Below, one piece after another: positions 44,480 to 56,195 of a stretch of 64,000 nt of DNA. The notes under the pieces are model-generated. The model ran no database searches and had not been told where the DNA came from. It saw nothing but the letters and a program-made list of their open reading frames with translations. Location: positions 188,501 through 252,500 of the forward strand of contig JAJGOT010000682.1 in assembly GCA_022457155.1 (NCBI GenBank). The letters run 5' to 3'. Numbering within the stretch: the first letter of the stretch is position 1; each line of letters starts with the position of its first letter. This stretch comes from Cladopsammia gracilis (taxonomy: Eukaryota; Cnidaria; Anthozoa; Scleractinia; Dendrophylliidae). Made by a program: the position numbers and the translations under genes.

Positions 44480-44870
44480 TGACATCGTTAATTTACCTAC
44501 GGTTCAAATCGTGGAGATACTATGCCACCAAGTTATGGAACATCTTACCAAATACTACATTGTATAAGATCATTTCAACGCTACAAAGCTTTTAAAAAAG
44601 ATCTATATACCACTGATATAAACTGCCACTTGTAAATAGTGTTCAAACAAATTCATTAATCTTACCTGCTTTTTATTGTATGCAACTACCATCCATACGT
44701 ATATTCGTTCTTTCCTATATAATCCAGAAGTTTATAGCCATAGTTATTTTTATCATTTATCTTGTTTTCTATATTTTTACTTTTATTTTGTGGTGTACCT
44801 GTAAGTTAGCTGGTGCGCCCTGCAGCCTTTGTAAGGCAAATCTGCAGGATGCACTGATACCATAGCTAAG
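44480..44870 (+). mobile_element. Probable LINE ORF2 C terminus and 3' UTR, decayed
   Basis: Near 44500-44600 one frame gives YHATKLWNILPNTTLYKII, resembling the end of CR1/L2-type ORF2 (A-x-x-LWN-x-LP). AT-rich text and GGTGCGCCCTGCAGCC follow. No polymerase motif remains, so the call is tentative. Confidence 0.4.
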
Positions 44871-45904
44871 TGTAACGACCATGTTAAATGAATTGTCCAT
44901 TGTCTATTGTTCCAAAGAGTTTGAATTCGAAGAATTGAAGAGTAAAACAGATTTAAAATGACCAAAACATCTAAGCATTGACAAATAAGCATTGTGTGAA
45001 ACGAAACTGTCGAGACAACTGGATGACATAATTACACTGGGGAATTAAAAAAAAGTTTACTACAGCAATCATCTTTTAACACATAATGCACTGGGGAATT
45101 AAATTTTTTTACAGATGATGTAACAAGTGAAAACAATTCTCCAAAACTAATGAGAACATAAAGAAAAAGACAGTCACAGGTTGATATCAACATAAATTCC
45201 CATCAAAAAATATAATTCGTTTTACCTTTAAAACAATCGACTGCTTGGAATTCTTTAAATCTCTATTCCTTCGGTTCTGAAATCCCCAAAACAAACATCT
45301 CCCCGCATTGCTCCCGCATTGATAAAAAAGTACGAAGTTCCACGAGGCAAGATTTCATCCTTGAAAGCTCTTTTTTTTCACAATATATATAGCGGCTTCT
45401 GAGTATCCCTTAATTAGTTTCCCTGTCTTGAGTAGCAACAGCGAAAAAATACAGGGAAAAATGACTGCAACCCCTTTCCTCCACTAAATAAACACAACAA
45501 GAGTGTTAATTATAGCAGTAACATGACAGCCATGTAGCTGCGTGCAAAACAAAGCCTCACTTTGGTTTCAAAATTGCTAAGATCCTGGATCTTGCGTGAC
45601 ATCATATGCGCATGTTTTGCGATGTCATATGCACCCACGAAACTAGTCCTGCCCAATGCTCACTCGCTTGGACACATGTTATGGACACGCGCCCACGAAA
45701 CATTCCGCTAGCCAGGACCATGAAAAATCACGGGCATAGGTTCTAGGAGTATGGGGCTCTGCAGAGCTCTGCTATAAACCTTATGTTGTCTTCAGTAAAG
45801 CCGTGTTTCAGGATCAGGCTTTGTGCGTAATTTTTCAGTGTAATTTTTCTTTAGGATAGCTGAGTAGGCAGATCAGTCGCAAATGCCAATATTTTGATTA
45901 GTCT
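44871..45904. other. No recognisable gene
   Basis: Two copies of CACTGGGGAATTAAA lie about 55 bp apart (45037, 45091). Otherwise unremarkable. Confidence 0.5.
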
Positions 45905-46150
45905 TGGTATTCAGGATTTCCATTTACTCAGAATAGCATTGAGAAGGCCGAAGTATAATGTGAAGGGTATCTTGGTGCCAATGTTTTGTTTGAAATCAGT
46001 TATGGAGAGAAAATGTGCATTGTAAGAAAGCAGATCTTTGATGAATATGATCTTTTTCTTGTACCAGGCATTGTAGAAAATCGTTTTACCATCGATTAGA
46101 ACGTTCAGGTTGTTCCAAATAATTTGTTTTTTTGCGGGTATCATTTCCGG
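45905..46150 (-). mobile_element. L1-like LINE ORF2 C-terminal fragment
   Basis: Minus strand: MIPAKKQIIWNNLNVLIDGK, TIFYNAWYKKKIIFIKDLLS, FLSITDFKQNIG, KIPFTLYFGLLNAIL. This is the C-terminal block of L1-type ORF2 (IPW-NN-I-G-K-x-I, W-GI--I-DLL, F--YY-L--AIP). It is open over about 75 codons but has lost everything upstream. Confidence 0.65.
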
Positions 46151-47188
46151 ATGACAAAAATAGTAACACTGCTCAGAACTACATGTATGCAACAGAACAA
46201 CTAGTTGAACAGGAAGTATCCACGACTGGTGATGAACCTGGAGGAAAATGACATGGAGTATCCTTGCGATCTCAAACTGATCAAGGTGTAGATGTTCCAC
46301 CACACATTAAGAGCACAGAGTTATCTGGCCTTACAGCAGAGCAGAAAAAACTGACAACAACTTTGAAATAGCAACTTGCTCGCGTTACTTCCAACTTGCT
46401 CGAAGCAAACTGTCAATCAAAATACCAATGTTGCGGCGGAAGTTTGCAAAGTTGCCATCAAAAGAACATCCGGTTTGACTGTAATGGGAACTGTTTTCTT
46501 ACCACTTGTACAGTTCTATTCCTACCCTAATTGGTTTGACTGGTGTCCATGTGGATTCAATACCTTTGACATAAGCTTACAACTGTTTTGAGGTTTTGAT
46601 CAAAAAACAAAACACAATGCATACCAGAGGACTTACAGAAGGAAATATTTGGTTCCCCGAAGGGAGTTACTCAAATCCGTATAAGGGTTCGCCAGATGAT
46701 GTACATGTTAATTCAAGGTGTTTCGCTGCACAAATCGCTCCATCATGGCCGCCCAACGAAGTCAAACATCTCGGTTCAGCGTTGGTTTTTCTGGTGGAAA
46801 TTCTGAGCAGACCGTCAAACAACCTAAAGAAGTCTTTTCTAGAAAACATCGTGCACATTGCTTGAAAGCTGTGCCTGGTTACTGGTGCAAAATAGCAAAA
46901 CTTTGTAAATAAATTCTCTTACCTGTAATCGTACATCGACCACATGGAAAGAAAGCACGTCGCTGGAACGTCTCAATCGATAAGTAGTCGATCGTTGACG
47001 AGAGCCGACGAAAATGAATCGGGTAACATCGAGATTAGTCTCGGCTATCGTCGACGTGATCGAGTTTCATCGAGTTTGGAATCATCTAAAATAAAACCGA
47101 TATATGTTCCGAACACAATCCGAATATTGGACCACTTACGGACTTACAAACTCGATAACATAGTAGCTATTTCTCTTCAAGGAGTAGC
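46151..47188. other. No confirmed gene
   Basis: A short frame begins at ATG 46745 (MAAQRSQTSRFSVGFSGG) and another at 46944 (MERKHVAGTSQSIS..., 46944-47190); neither has a recognised domain. The latter ends where the PolB frame becomes recognisable, so it may be displaced Polinton sequence. Confidence 0.3.
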
Positions 47189-47436
47189 TACAAAAAGCGA
47201 AGGGCACCACCAAAGTTGTGACGAAGAAGGAGATCACACACCAGAACTACAAAGACGCCCTCTTCGAAAATAAGGCTTTCAAAGACGGGATGGTCATGCT
47301 TCGAAGCAAAGATCACAAGATCTACGGAGTGCATCTAAACAAGACAGCGCTCTCGTCCTTTGATTCAAAGCGCTGAATCAAAGACGATGGCATCCATACT
47401 CTGGCATATGGTCACAAAGACATTGGCGGCAACTGA
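47189..47436 (+). pseudogene. Polinton protein-primed DNA polymerase B, C-terminal end
   Basis: The frame reads KKEITHQNYKDALFENKAFK, LRSKDHKIYGVHLNKTALSS, then after an in-frame TGA at 47374 IKDDGIHTLAYGHKDIGGN and a stop. The RS-x-x-H-x-IY...NK-x-x-LS...DDGI-TLAYGH string is, to my recollection, the C terminus of Polinton/Maverick PolB, which replicates the element. Everything upstream is missing. Its last 25 bp overlap the 3' end of the integrase gene on the other strand. Confidence 0.55.
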
Positions 47437-48401
47437 GTGCCTGGCGGAACAACCATCAACTCCTCACGAACGAAGCCCCGCTTGGGTCCATCGTAAAGGT
47501 AATACACGACCGGCTCGTTTGGCTTGGTATCAACCCTTTCGATGTTATAGACTTTCAAAGACCAGATCGGATCAGTTGCTCTTCTGTCGCCGCCCTCAAG
47601 CTCCCCAGGCTGATACAGATATCTCAAGTTCACCCTAGGAGGGAGCTTCTTCTCCTTCTCCCCCACCAGTCTCAAATATGGGGTGGCGGGCTTGGCTGAG
47701 GTGGTTTTCTTCTTCACTGCTTGTGCAGGCTTCTTGCCAGTCAATCTTGCCACTTCATTGTTAATCGCAGAGACAACTGCAGGCAGCCTTTTGACCCATT
47801 CTGTCGAGCGCCCAGAGGGGAGATTCATTTCAACTGCGTACTGGTGGCCAAACAGTCGTTCAGCCAGAGTTCTGTTGAATCTTTCAACAATCGCTTGGTC
47901 TCTGTGGATATCAACGCGCCCACGACGAATGGCTGTTTTATGAGCCCCCATCTCTTTAGTCACAGCTCCCATAAACTCTGTCCCCGGGTCGACTTGCAAC
48001 AGTTGTGGCCATTTCAAAGGCCCACGCCTGTAAATCCGTGTAAACGCCTTCGAAACTTCATCAGACTCTTTCGAGGTCAAGGGCTCTGCTGCTTTGTATC
48101 TGCTAGCCACATCAACAACTGTCAAACAGTATTTGTAAACCTTTCGTCCATGAGGTAGTTTGTCGTGAGGCAAAAAAAGTAGATCTGCTTGATGCACCGC
48201 ATTGGGAGTCTCGACATCAAACTTGGGCCGAGAGATATGGCGTGGCGCAGGGAGATATATTTGCCAAAGGGCTTGTTTGACGAGCCACTTTTTAGCCACC
48301 TCTTCAGAAGCCCTAGCTGCAGCAGCTAGCTTTTTCACAGCAGCAAGGCCTTTCCAGTAGCCTTTGGGGCTGTAATAGATCTTTGAGAGTTTGGAGTCCA
48401 T
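47412..48401 (-). CDS. Polinton/Maverick integrase (rve), intact
   Basis: 329 codons from ATG 48401 without interruption. A His/Leu-rich N-terminal part (to about residue 75) precedes the rve core: Asp in AVHQADLLFLPHDKL, Asp in LLQVDPGTEFMG and Glu in QAIVERFNRTLAERLFG, with 34 residues between the last two. The C terminus (RYLYQPGELEGGDRR, WSLKVYNIERVDTKP, YYLYDGPKRGFVREEL) looks like the small chromo/SH3-like domain of Polinton integrases. It inserts the element DNA by strand transfer. The full frame beside a broken polymerase suggests recent arrival. The start has TATAATAT just ahead; the next gene upstream ends 18 bp away. Confidence 0.9.
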   Translation of the reverse strand: MDSKLSKIYYSPKGYWKGLAAVKKLAAAARASEEVAKKWLVKQALWQIYLPAPRHISRPKFDVETPNAVHQADLLFLPHDKLPHGRKVYKYCLTVVDVASRYKAAEPLTSKESDEVSKAFTRIYRRGPLKWPQLLQVDPGTEFMGAVTKEMGAHKTAIRRGRVDIHRDQAIVERFNRTLAERLFGHQYAVEMNLPSGRSTEWVKRLPAVVSAINNEVARLTGKKPAQAVKKKTTSAKPATPYLRLVGEKEKKLPPRVNLRYLYQPGELEGGDRRATDPIWSLKVYNIERVDTKPNEPVVYYLYDGPKRGFVREELMVVPPGTQLPPMSL

Positions 48402-48419
48402 ATATTATACATTAAGCAG

Positions 48420-48659
48420 TTATTGTTCTTGTTCATTAGCTTCCACCTGCTGTTCAGAGAGTAGGTCACTGCATTCTTTAAGACCTTCTTTAACCTCCTT
48501 TAGACCAATGCGTAAGCGCAGCCGGTTACGCCTTTCATCATGCATCATCTAGCCAATTGATTCAAGTAATATGGACATGCCTTCAAGCCAAAGCCAAGTG
48601 AGACTTATAGCTCCAGCGCCGTAGACAGCTCCTTTGTATGCATTGCTTTCGTGACCCAT
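48420..48659 (-). pseudogene. Small Polinton membrane protein with in-frame stop
   Basis: From ATG 48659: MGHESNAYKGAVYGAGAISL, then TWLWLEGMSILLESIG, a TAG, then MMHDERRNRLRLRIGLKEVK and ECSDLLSEQQVEANEQEQ. One membrane-like segment (about residues 12-36), then a basic and a coiled-coil-like acidic end. Total 80 codons. The TAG is followed directly by ATGATG, so two short products are possible. No family recognised. 21 bp separate it from the next gene upstream. Confidence 0.5.
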
Positions 48660-48680
48660 GGTTGTATATATGTTTTTTTT

Positions 48681-49094
48681 TTAAAAAAAGCGAAAAGCTG
48701 CATAGCCAAGGGCTAGTGCGCCAGTGCCGATAAACAAGAGTTCGCCTAGCTTCTGCTGTGGGCCTGGTTTATAGAAGTCAGAGAACTCGGGCTCTTTGGG
48801 AAGTGTTATTCTCTGCTTCTCTGGATGTGTTTGATTGTAGAGCACCAGAGCTTGGTCAGTGTCTTGGAAGTTGTGTTTCGCTTGATCTTTGATCCGATCA
48901 TTGGTTGCAATCCAGTCGAGGAGCTTTGTGCGGTCTTTCTGATATTTGGCGTAGGCCGCTTGATAGGCCTCCAATGCTTTGTCGTGCCTGGTCTTCTCAT
49001 CCAGAGCGGCTTGCCCGCTATCACCTGACAAGTATTTTGCAAGGTAGTTGCCACCCGTGAAAGCGGCATCATTGAGAATTGCTCCACCAACCAT
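48681..49094 (-). CDS. Polinton small protein: helical, C-terminal membrane anchor
   Basis: 137 residues from ATG 49094: MVGGAILNDAAFTGGNYLAK, then a long charged helical part (KALEAYQAAYAKYQKDRTKL, LDWIATNDRIKDQAKHNF), PKEPEFSDFYKPGPQQK and a C-terminal hydrophobic segment LLFIGTGALALGYAAF (about residues 118-134). A related multicopy protein is, as I recall, found in cnidarian Polintons. Function unknown; a virion or assembly role is only a guess from the element type. Clean frame. The preceding gene ends 14 bp upstream. Confidence 0.65.
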   Translation of the reverse strand: MVGGAILNDAAFTGGNYLAKYLSGDSGQAALDEKTRHDKALEAYQAAYAKYQKDRTKLLDWIATNDRIKDQAKHNFQDTDQALVLYNQTHPEKQRITLPKEPEFSDFYKPGPQQKLGELLFIGTGALALGYAAFRFF

Positions 49095-49108
49095 AATGGC
49101 GATTGAGG

Positions 49109-49363
49109 CTATTGTTGTCGTATGTATATGTATATCTTTTTATGTCGGGGTTGGTAGGATCTTCTGGTCCTCGAGGTATATTTCTTGAGCGCAATGCTCC
49201 CAGCCATGGCGGCAGTGAACTTCACGTAGTTCATGAGATTCGAGCTGGGGTCGGCCGTGAGATTTTCTTTGATGGTCTTTCGGCCAAGCCATCCAATGCC
49301 GGCGACAAGGCCGGTGATTGTGGCCGCATCGAGAACAAATTTCACGAGCTTGTTGTCAGACAT
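49109..49363 (-). CDS. Polinton small membrane protein
   Basis: 84 residues from ATG 49363: MSDNKLVKFVLDAATITGLV, AGIGWLGRKTIKENL, MNYVKFTAAMAGSIALKKYT, then a basic end KKIYIYIRQQ. Two weakly hydrophobic segments (about 8-25 and 45-60). The last codons coincide with the A-run + ATATAC element lying ahead of the next gene, so coding and regulatory sequence overlap. No family recognised. Confidence 0.6.
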   Translation of the reverse strand: MSDNKLVKFVLDAATITGLVAGIGWLGRKTIKENLTADPSSNLMNYVKFTAAMAGSIALKKYTSRTRRSYQPRHKKIYIYIRQQ

Positions 49364-49399
49364 GGTGTATATATATGATTTTATATTTCAGTCGACTCT

Positions 49400-49537
49400 T
49401 CATCGTAAGTTGTCTTGTTGATCTGTTGTGTTGCTAATTGCCACTGTTTTTAGGGCGACAATGTTGAATTTAAGCGTAACAAGAAGAATACCTCCGATTG
49501 CAGCCCCGTTTATGAAGCCTTGAAAGAGATTTGCCAT
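49400..49537 (-). CDS. Polinton micro-protein (45 aa), single membrane segment
   Basis: ATG 49537 gives MANLFQGFINGAAIGGILLV then TLKFNIVALKTVAISNTTDQ and QDNLR. One hydrophobic segment (residues 8-30). A longer upstream reading exists in this frame, but the ATG has the CATATATAC motif immediately ahead as in neighbours, so I choose it. The upstream gene stops only 19 bp before this ATG. Confidence 0.6.
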   Translation of the reverse strand: MANLFQGFINGAAIGGILLVTLKFNIVALKTVAISNTTDQQDNLR

Positions 49538-49556
49538 TGTGTGTATATATGTGTTT

Positions 49557-50014
49557 TTAATCCATCCCGCGAATTCTTCGTCTCTGTGTGGGTGGGGGAG
49601 TTTGAACTTCATTGACCTCTGCTGCTGGCGCAAGGGCTGGGGTCAGGTTGTGCCCAAGTTTCTTCATAATGGCCTCGCGTTGGTAATAGACACCCAAAGC
49701 GGATACAAACACACCGGCAGCTGTTAGAATCCAGAAGCCGGAGTTGTTGCTACCTTCCGCACTGCCACTGTCAGTGGTTGTGTTTGTAGCCTGGCTTGGC
49801 TCGTTTGTTGGTTTGGAAGCTGGTGCTTGTTTTTTCGCCTCTCTTGCTTTACGATTGTACTCTGCTAGTGCTTTGCCAGAAGCAACACGACCGGTTTTTT
49901 TCCTGTTGCTGGCTTTGTTTTCGAAGGATCGGCAGTGACGCGGGCAGGGGTTGGGGTTGTGGTTGTTTCTTCAGGTATCGTTGGCAAAGATTGCGTAGCT
50001 TGTGCCGCCATCAT
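49557..50014 (-). pseudogene. Polinton small basic/membrane protein, A-run frameshift
   Basis: From ATG 50014 (or 50011): MMAAQATQSLPTIPEETTTT, a Pro/Thr-rich N terminus, then a shift at an A-run near 49900, after which the other frame reads GRVASGKALAEYNRKAREAK, a Thr/Ser-rich part, a membrane segment SGFWILTAAGVFVSALGVYY and APAAEVNEVQTPPPTQRRR, RIRGMD. About 150 codons. The shift may be real decay or a sequencing error in the homopolymer. The basic KALAEYNRKAREAKK helix recurs in Polinton small proteins I recall. Confidence 0.55.
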
Positions 50015-50039
50015 GTAATATATGTTTTTAAAAATTACC

Positions 50040-50094
50040 TATGTGGTTCCTATGTGGTTCCTATGTGGTTCCTATGTGGTTCCTGCCAGGTTCC
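50040..50094. repeat. 11-bp tandem repeat at the Polinton edge
   Basis: Four exact copies of TATGTGGTTCC (50040-50083) plus one diverged (TGCCAGGTTCC). Lies beyond the last small gene, where a terminal repeat would be expected. The opposite end of the element is missing, so a TIR cannot be confirmed. Confidence 0.85.
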
Positions 50095-50984
50095 TAACCA
50101 ACTTCGTCAAACCCTTCTAGTGGATAACCTTCACGTGCAGTGAAATTTAAAAGTTTTATTCTAAAAATACGGTTTCTACAAACAGCAGCTTTTCTTTTTG
50201 TTTAAACTGGCTTGGAAATCGAGTTTGATTAAGTTTTACCTTCTCTCAGCGGGAATAATTGTTGATTTTTTAGCTCTGTTTGCTTGAAATCCTGTCAGAG
50301 TCTAAAATAATTTTAACGGCTTTTCTTTGATTGAAGTCTCCACTATAAAACTCAGCCTTTAATATCCGACTATTTTGAAGGCGGTCGCGTGTTAATGGTA
50401 ACCGCTACAAGAGGGTCCTGAAGGGGTAAAATGGGAACTGGGATTGGCCTGATTTTGCCCTGGGAAATGGGATTTGAGACACCTGGACTGGGATTTGCTC
50501 ACTGGGAATGAGAAAAAAAAAACATCGAAATGGGAATGGGACAGTGTCTTTAAGCATGTCCAGTCAATGCTTAACTGGTCTTAACTAGTCTAACTAATTC
50601 CCTTAGTTTGGCAAACATCAGAAAACTGTTAAAAGAGCCTATTTTGCGCCAATTCTACGATAGGAATATGAGAATATTTTATTTTTCCCTTGTCTTGCGG
50701 TCAACGATGTGCAATCAAGCCAAAAACGCTGAGCATGCGTATTTACATGTTAAACAACATGGTGGGAGCTGAAGTCGTGCAAAACTCGCACCGTTGTTGT
50801 GGAAATCAAGTATATTTCGACTCAAAATGTTGTTATTCACCCCGAGAACAGTAAGCTAGAATTACTGTTGGATTGTTCAGCAACCCCGATGAAGAAGAAT
50901 ATTCGTAGAATGTGTGGCATAGAGGAATCGAGTACATGCAGAGGATTTGCAGATTTTGCAGTGAACAGAGAGTAAATGGCAGGC

Positions 50985-51410
50985 CTACACTGACTCCCTT
51001 TGTGGGGTTACCTTTGCATCGCATTGGAGCCTTGAGATTTTTGCTCGCCCGAGCGTGTCTATAAGGGATTTGCCTCTTTTGTGTGATATTATCGGAGGTT
51101 TCTTGTAAATGGTTTTTACCAGTGGCTGATTTTGTATTAAACTCCAGTTATCCATCACTATTTGTTTGAGATTATGCACTGCTGGGTAGTACGTAATGAC
51201 AAAAGGCAATATCTTATCATGAGTCTTTAAGTTTTCTTTTGTTCGAGTGCCAACTGTCTAAAGGCGAAATTGACCCCTGATAGCGACCTCTCTATGACTG
51301 TTTTTGGATACCCACACGCTATAAGGCGTAGTTTGAAGTTAGCGAGGCACTCTTCAAATGTTGTTTTTGAAGAGTTCATTCTTAGTAGTCAAATTGCTTC
51401 GCCTTTGATA
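50985..51410 (-). mobile_element. Penelope-like element, C-terminal fragment
   Basis: Minus strand from 51410: LLRMNSSKTTFEECLANFKL, ACGYPKTVIE, then PFVITYYPAVHNLKQIVMDN, WSLIQNQPLVKTIYKKPPII and SHKRGKSLIDTLGRAKI. Same region as the copies at 41.4-42.7 kb but of another subfamily. RT and nuclease are absent; one frame change near 51210. Confidence 0.75.
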
Positions 51411-52645
51411 AAACCATTAGCATTATCAGGTGACAAGCTAGCAATTTACGCTGATGGCATAATTTATTTTCGCACTCTATCCCAGAGCACAACCCCAGTG
51501 GTTGCTGGTCCTAATAAGTTACCTGTATCTTCAAATGCAATGAACGTGGCTTTTCTCGGTGATGATATAGTTTTTTTGTGAAGGTCATTGCATCATGATG
51601 TTAAACTCTGGTACCCTATCAGTGATTTCCGGCAGTGATAGTACAGGTGATTCTGATGGTTCTGTGACTGAGCTGTACCAGCCACTGGGTATAATAATAT
51701 GCGTAAAGTTTGATAGTAATGTCTATCTTACTGATTCGGGGTTAGGTTCTGTCAAACTCATCAACAGACCCACGAAAGGAATGGCCGAATTTATTGAACA
51801 TTTACAGACGCTTGACAAGGTTTTTGATATTCATTCTAGAAAGAGGCCAGTAAAAGAACCGCGACATACCATTAATTGATCAAGGAATTGAGATGGTTCA
51901 AAACGTGCTGCAGTACATGCAGGCATGTTCACAGAAGGTGAAGGAGTTGCAATCACAGTAAAAGAATTCGTCCACCACTGAGGGTCCTCAAGGATCCTCA
52001 TGAAATCTCTCAACTCCATCAGACATCAAAGCCAACATTCAAGACTTATCACTGCTTCCAGGGTACAAAATGAGCTTAAACATGGAGTCACTTTTAACCT
52101 AACTTCATGTTGAAAACCAGCATGCGGTAACGCATTTTAAGAGAGACACTTTTACATTGTATGAATACGCTGTTATTTTTGGCTCATCGGTTGAAGAAGC
52201 AGTCAAACGGCAGCAGCTTACTACACACATCCAAACTCATATTACAAACTGCCAACATTAACTGCAGTTTCCTTATCTCGTATTAAAATTCCTAAGCCCA
52301 CCTCACAGGAGATAACGAGAAACGAGGAAGCTGAAATGAGGGCGTGGCCGGGCTAAAATGCATGGTAAATCTGTCAGACAACGAAATGATAGACAAGATA
52401 ACACGATGGACAGGGCTGGCACTTTGCCTGTGAATTTGCATGAAACGGAAACCGTCTTGAAACCAGTCGATTTGAATTCACTAAAAGGCATGGAAGGAGT
52501 TCCAAGTGGAAATGTTGAGCCACCTAATTCAGATGATGACGGTAGTGACCGTTTGCCACCAAAGTATTCAAACAAGGAACTGGTAAACAGCTTTAGTGCC
52601 AGTGACAGTGACTCTGAAAAAAGAGGTGGACGGCGCTCTTGAAAC
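51411..52645 (+). pseudogene. Decayed NHL-repeat-like cnidarian gene fragment
   Basis: Pieces in changing frames: DKLAIYADGIIYFRTLSQS, VAFLGDDIVFL, VTELYQPLGIIICVKFDSN, VYLTDSGLGSVKLINRPT, GMAEFIEHLQTLDKVFDIHS, then THPNSYYKLP, EEAEMRAW and an acidic end (PPNSDDDGSDRLPPKY at 52520). The order DN-x-VYLTDSG-G-VK-LINR...F--L--L--FS-H is one I recall from multicopy coral proteins with a beta-propeller-like N terminus and a helical tail; the exact name is unknown to me. Several stops. Confidence 0.4.
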
Positions 52646-52908
52646 AACACTGAGCATGATCCGTCCAACCCGGGCTTGGAAGAATAAGAACACTTACAAG
52701 TCGGATGTCAGACTACCTAAAGGCGACAGGAATGTGAAGTGGCAGGAGAATATCACCTGATATGTGGATGTGAATAGAAAAGGGTTGGTGTAAAACACTG
52801 GGATTTTTCCTGAATTCTGCTGGTGGGAATGGGATTTGAACGCTGGGAAATGGGATTTGGAAGAAAATTGAGCTGGGAAATGGGATTGATACCCCCTTCA
52901 GGACCCTC

Positions 52909-54369
52909 CCATAATTCATTTGATATGAAGTAACTCGGCTCAAAACATGTTTTCCGTGTCCTGTCAACTTCCAACAGCCTTTTAATAACTTGACCATTTC
53001 TTATCAGGGAGGTTACATCACATCTCTTTCTGGTGAAGCGAGTAGTCTTGGGTATGATAAAGAGAAGCCTTTGGAATTGTCCACACGATGTAAAGGAGTC
53101 TGCATAGTTATGGTTTGCCCTAAACTAGAGTATGCCTGCGTTGCTTGGGACCTGCACTTTAAGAAATGTGTTTGTTAAGAATTGCCATCCTACTGACAAT
53201 GTCTCTAATATGCTCAAAGGCTTAGGCTGGACCAATTTGGAGCTACAAAGAACCATGTCTCGACTGCCTATCCTGTACGAAAACCTTGTTGAGGGGTGGA
53301 CCATATTTTTGTTTGAGGAGGGGTGTCATGACAGTTTGTTTTAACACTAATATGAGATGTATTTTTTCCAAGGTTTTGCTCATTGGTAATGTTAACATAC
53401 AGTTTCAGCCAAATCAATGTTCAATGTAAAATCAAGAGAATTAAACTGGAGCTAAGTTTTAAGCTAATCCCTTATTTAGCTTATTCCTACTTTGGACAAT
53501 AGGACCCTAGTTGCTGGTTGTTACTCAGTCACAACACTTGTTTTATATCTTATCTCAGGCAAGCTGTAACAAATCAACAGGTCTAAAACAACAAGTATTT
53601 CATATACACACCTCATCACAAACTATAAGAAATTGCATAAAAAAGCAAATACATCTACTAAAACTGGAGACATTCAGCTTAGTTTGACAGCAGCTGGAAC
53701 AGCGATTTTGTATTTGATTACCGTCAGTGAACTCTTATTCTCTTTTTATTAACCATACCTTAATTGTAACTCAGCCATCGTCATAGTCTTCAACAACAAA
53801 CATCAATGGGATTTTAATAACTCAAAACATCAGATCTACAAAGTTCCATGTTATAATTAAATTTATTAAACCAATATATTACTAAACTAAATGCATATGC
53901 TAAAAGAACAATACCTTCTGGCACATATACATATATAAATGTGAACTCGAGAGACTTTCTAAACATGGAAAGAATCTTGATAACATGAACTTAAACTGAC
54001 GATTGTTAGCTTTTTCTTAAGTGAGTCTTGTAATTTGTACTCTACTCAAGGAACATGTTAACAAAAACAAATTCCTAACAAAACGACTTTCGATTGACAA
54101 CTGTTATCCCAAAGTTGTTAACTCAATCCATAGTTTGTACTTCACTCACTGGTTAATCTCTGCTTTTCTAGGCTTTCCTTTCTCTCAAAGAGAAAGTTTT
54201 AAAATCTGTTTTGACAGCTTTATCTGTGCATATGCTTATACATGTGGTAAATAATTATACAATAGTTATGCAATATTATTCACACATCCAACAAGTGAAC
54301 CTTTCCCGTCTATAACAGAACGTTTGCTACAGATGTCTCTTTAGACCACTATAATCGCTAAAGCATTCA
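52909..54369. other. No recognisable gene
   Basis: Frame 52990-53340 reads EYACVAWDLHFKKC and KGLGWTNLELQRTMSRLPIL, a resemblance to the C-terminal part of LINE ORF2 (YA..VW.P...). It is short and broken. The rest is AT-rich; 53600-54300 includes the 3' flank of the zinc-finger gene. Confidence 0.35.

Positions 54370-56195
<1,826 letters not shown>

Larger units (their letters stand above)
48402..50035 (-). promoter_or_regulatory. Repeated start-proximal motif: A-run + CATATATAYAC
   Basis: On the minus strand, just ahead of the ATGs: AAAACATATATACAACC (ATG 48659), AAAAAGATATACATATACAT (some 25 bp before ATG 49094), AAAATCATATATATACACC (ATG 49363), AAAAACACATATATACACAC (ATG 49537), TTAAAAACATATATTAC (ATG 50014), and a weaker TAATGTATAATAT (ATG 48401). 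Spacers between these genes are only 14-36 bp, so each gene seems to carry its own minimal promoter. Function is inferred from position and recurrence. Confidence 0.65.
50411..52908. mobile_element. 2.5-kb composite bounded by 17-18-bp inverted repeats
   Basis: Left end GAGGGTCCTGAAGGGGTA (50411-50428); right end complement GAGGGTCCTGAAGGGGGTA (52890-52908). Next to both ends lie G-rich repeats in the same orientation, e.g. CTGGGAAATGGGATTTG at 50461 and near 52847. Contents: a Penelope-like fragment and a decayed gene, no transposase. No target duplication was recognised, so it may be one element or two ends of related elements facing each other. Confidence 0.5.

Noticed and set aside
47683..48158. 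Plus-strand frames across the integrase
   Set aside because: Antisense to an intact 329-codon integrase with all catalytic residues.
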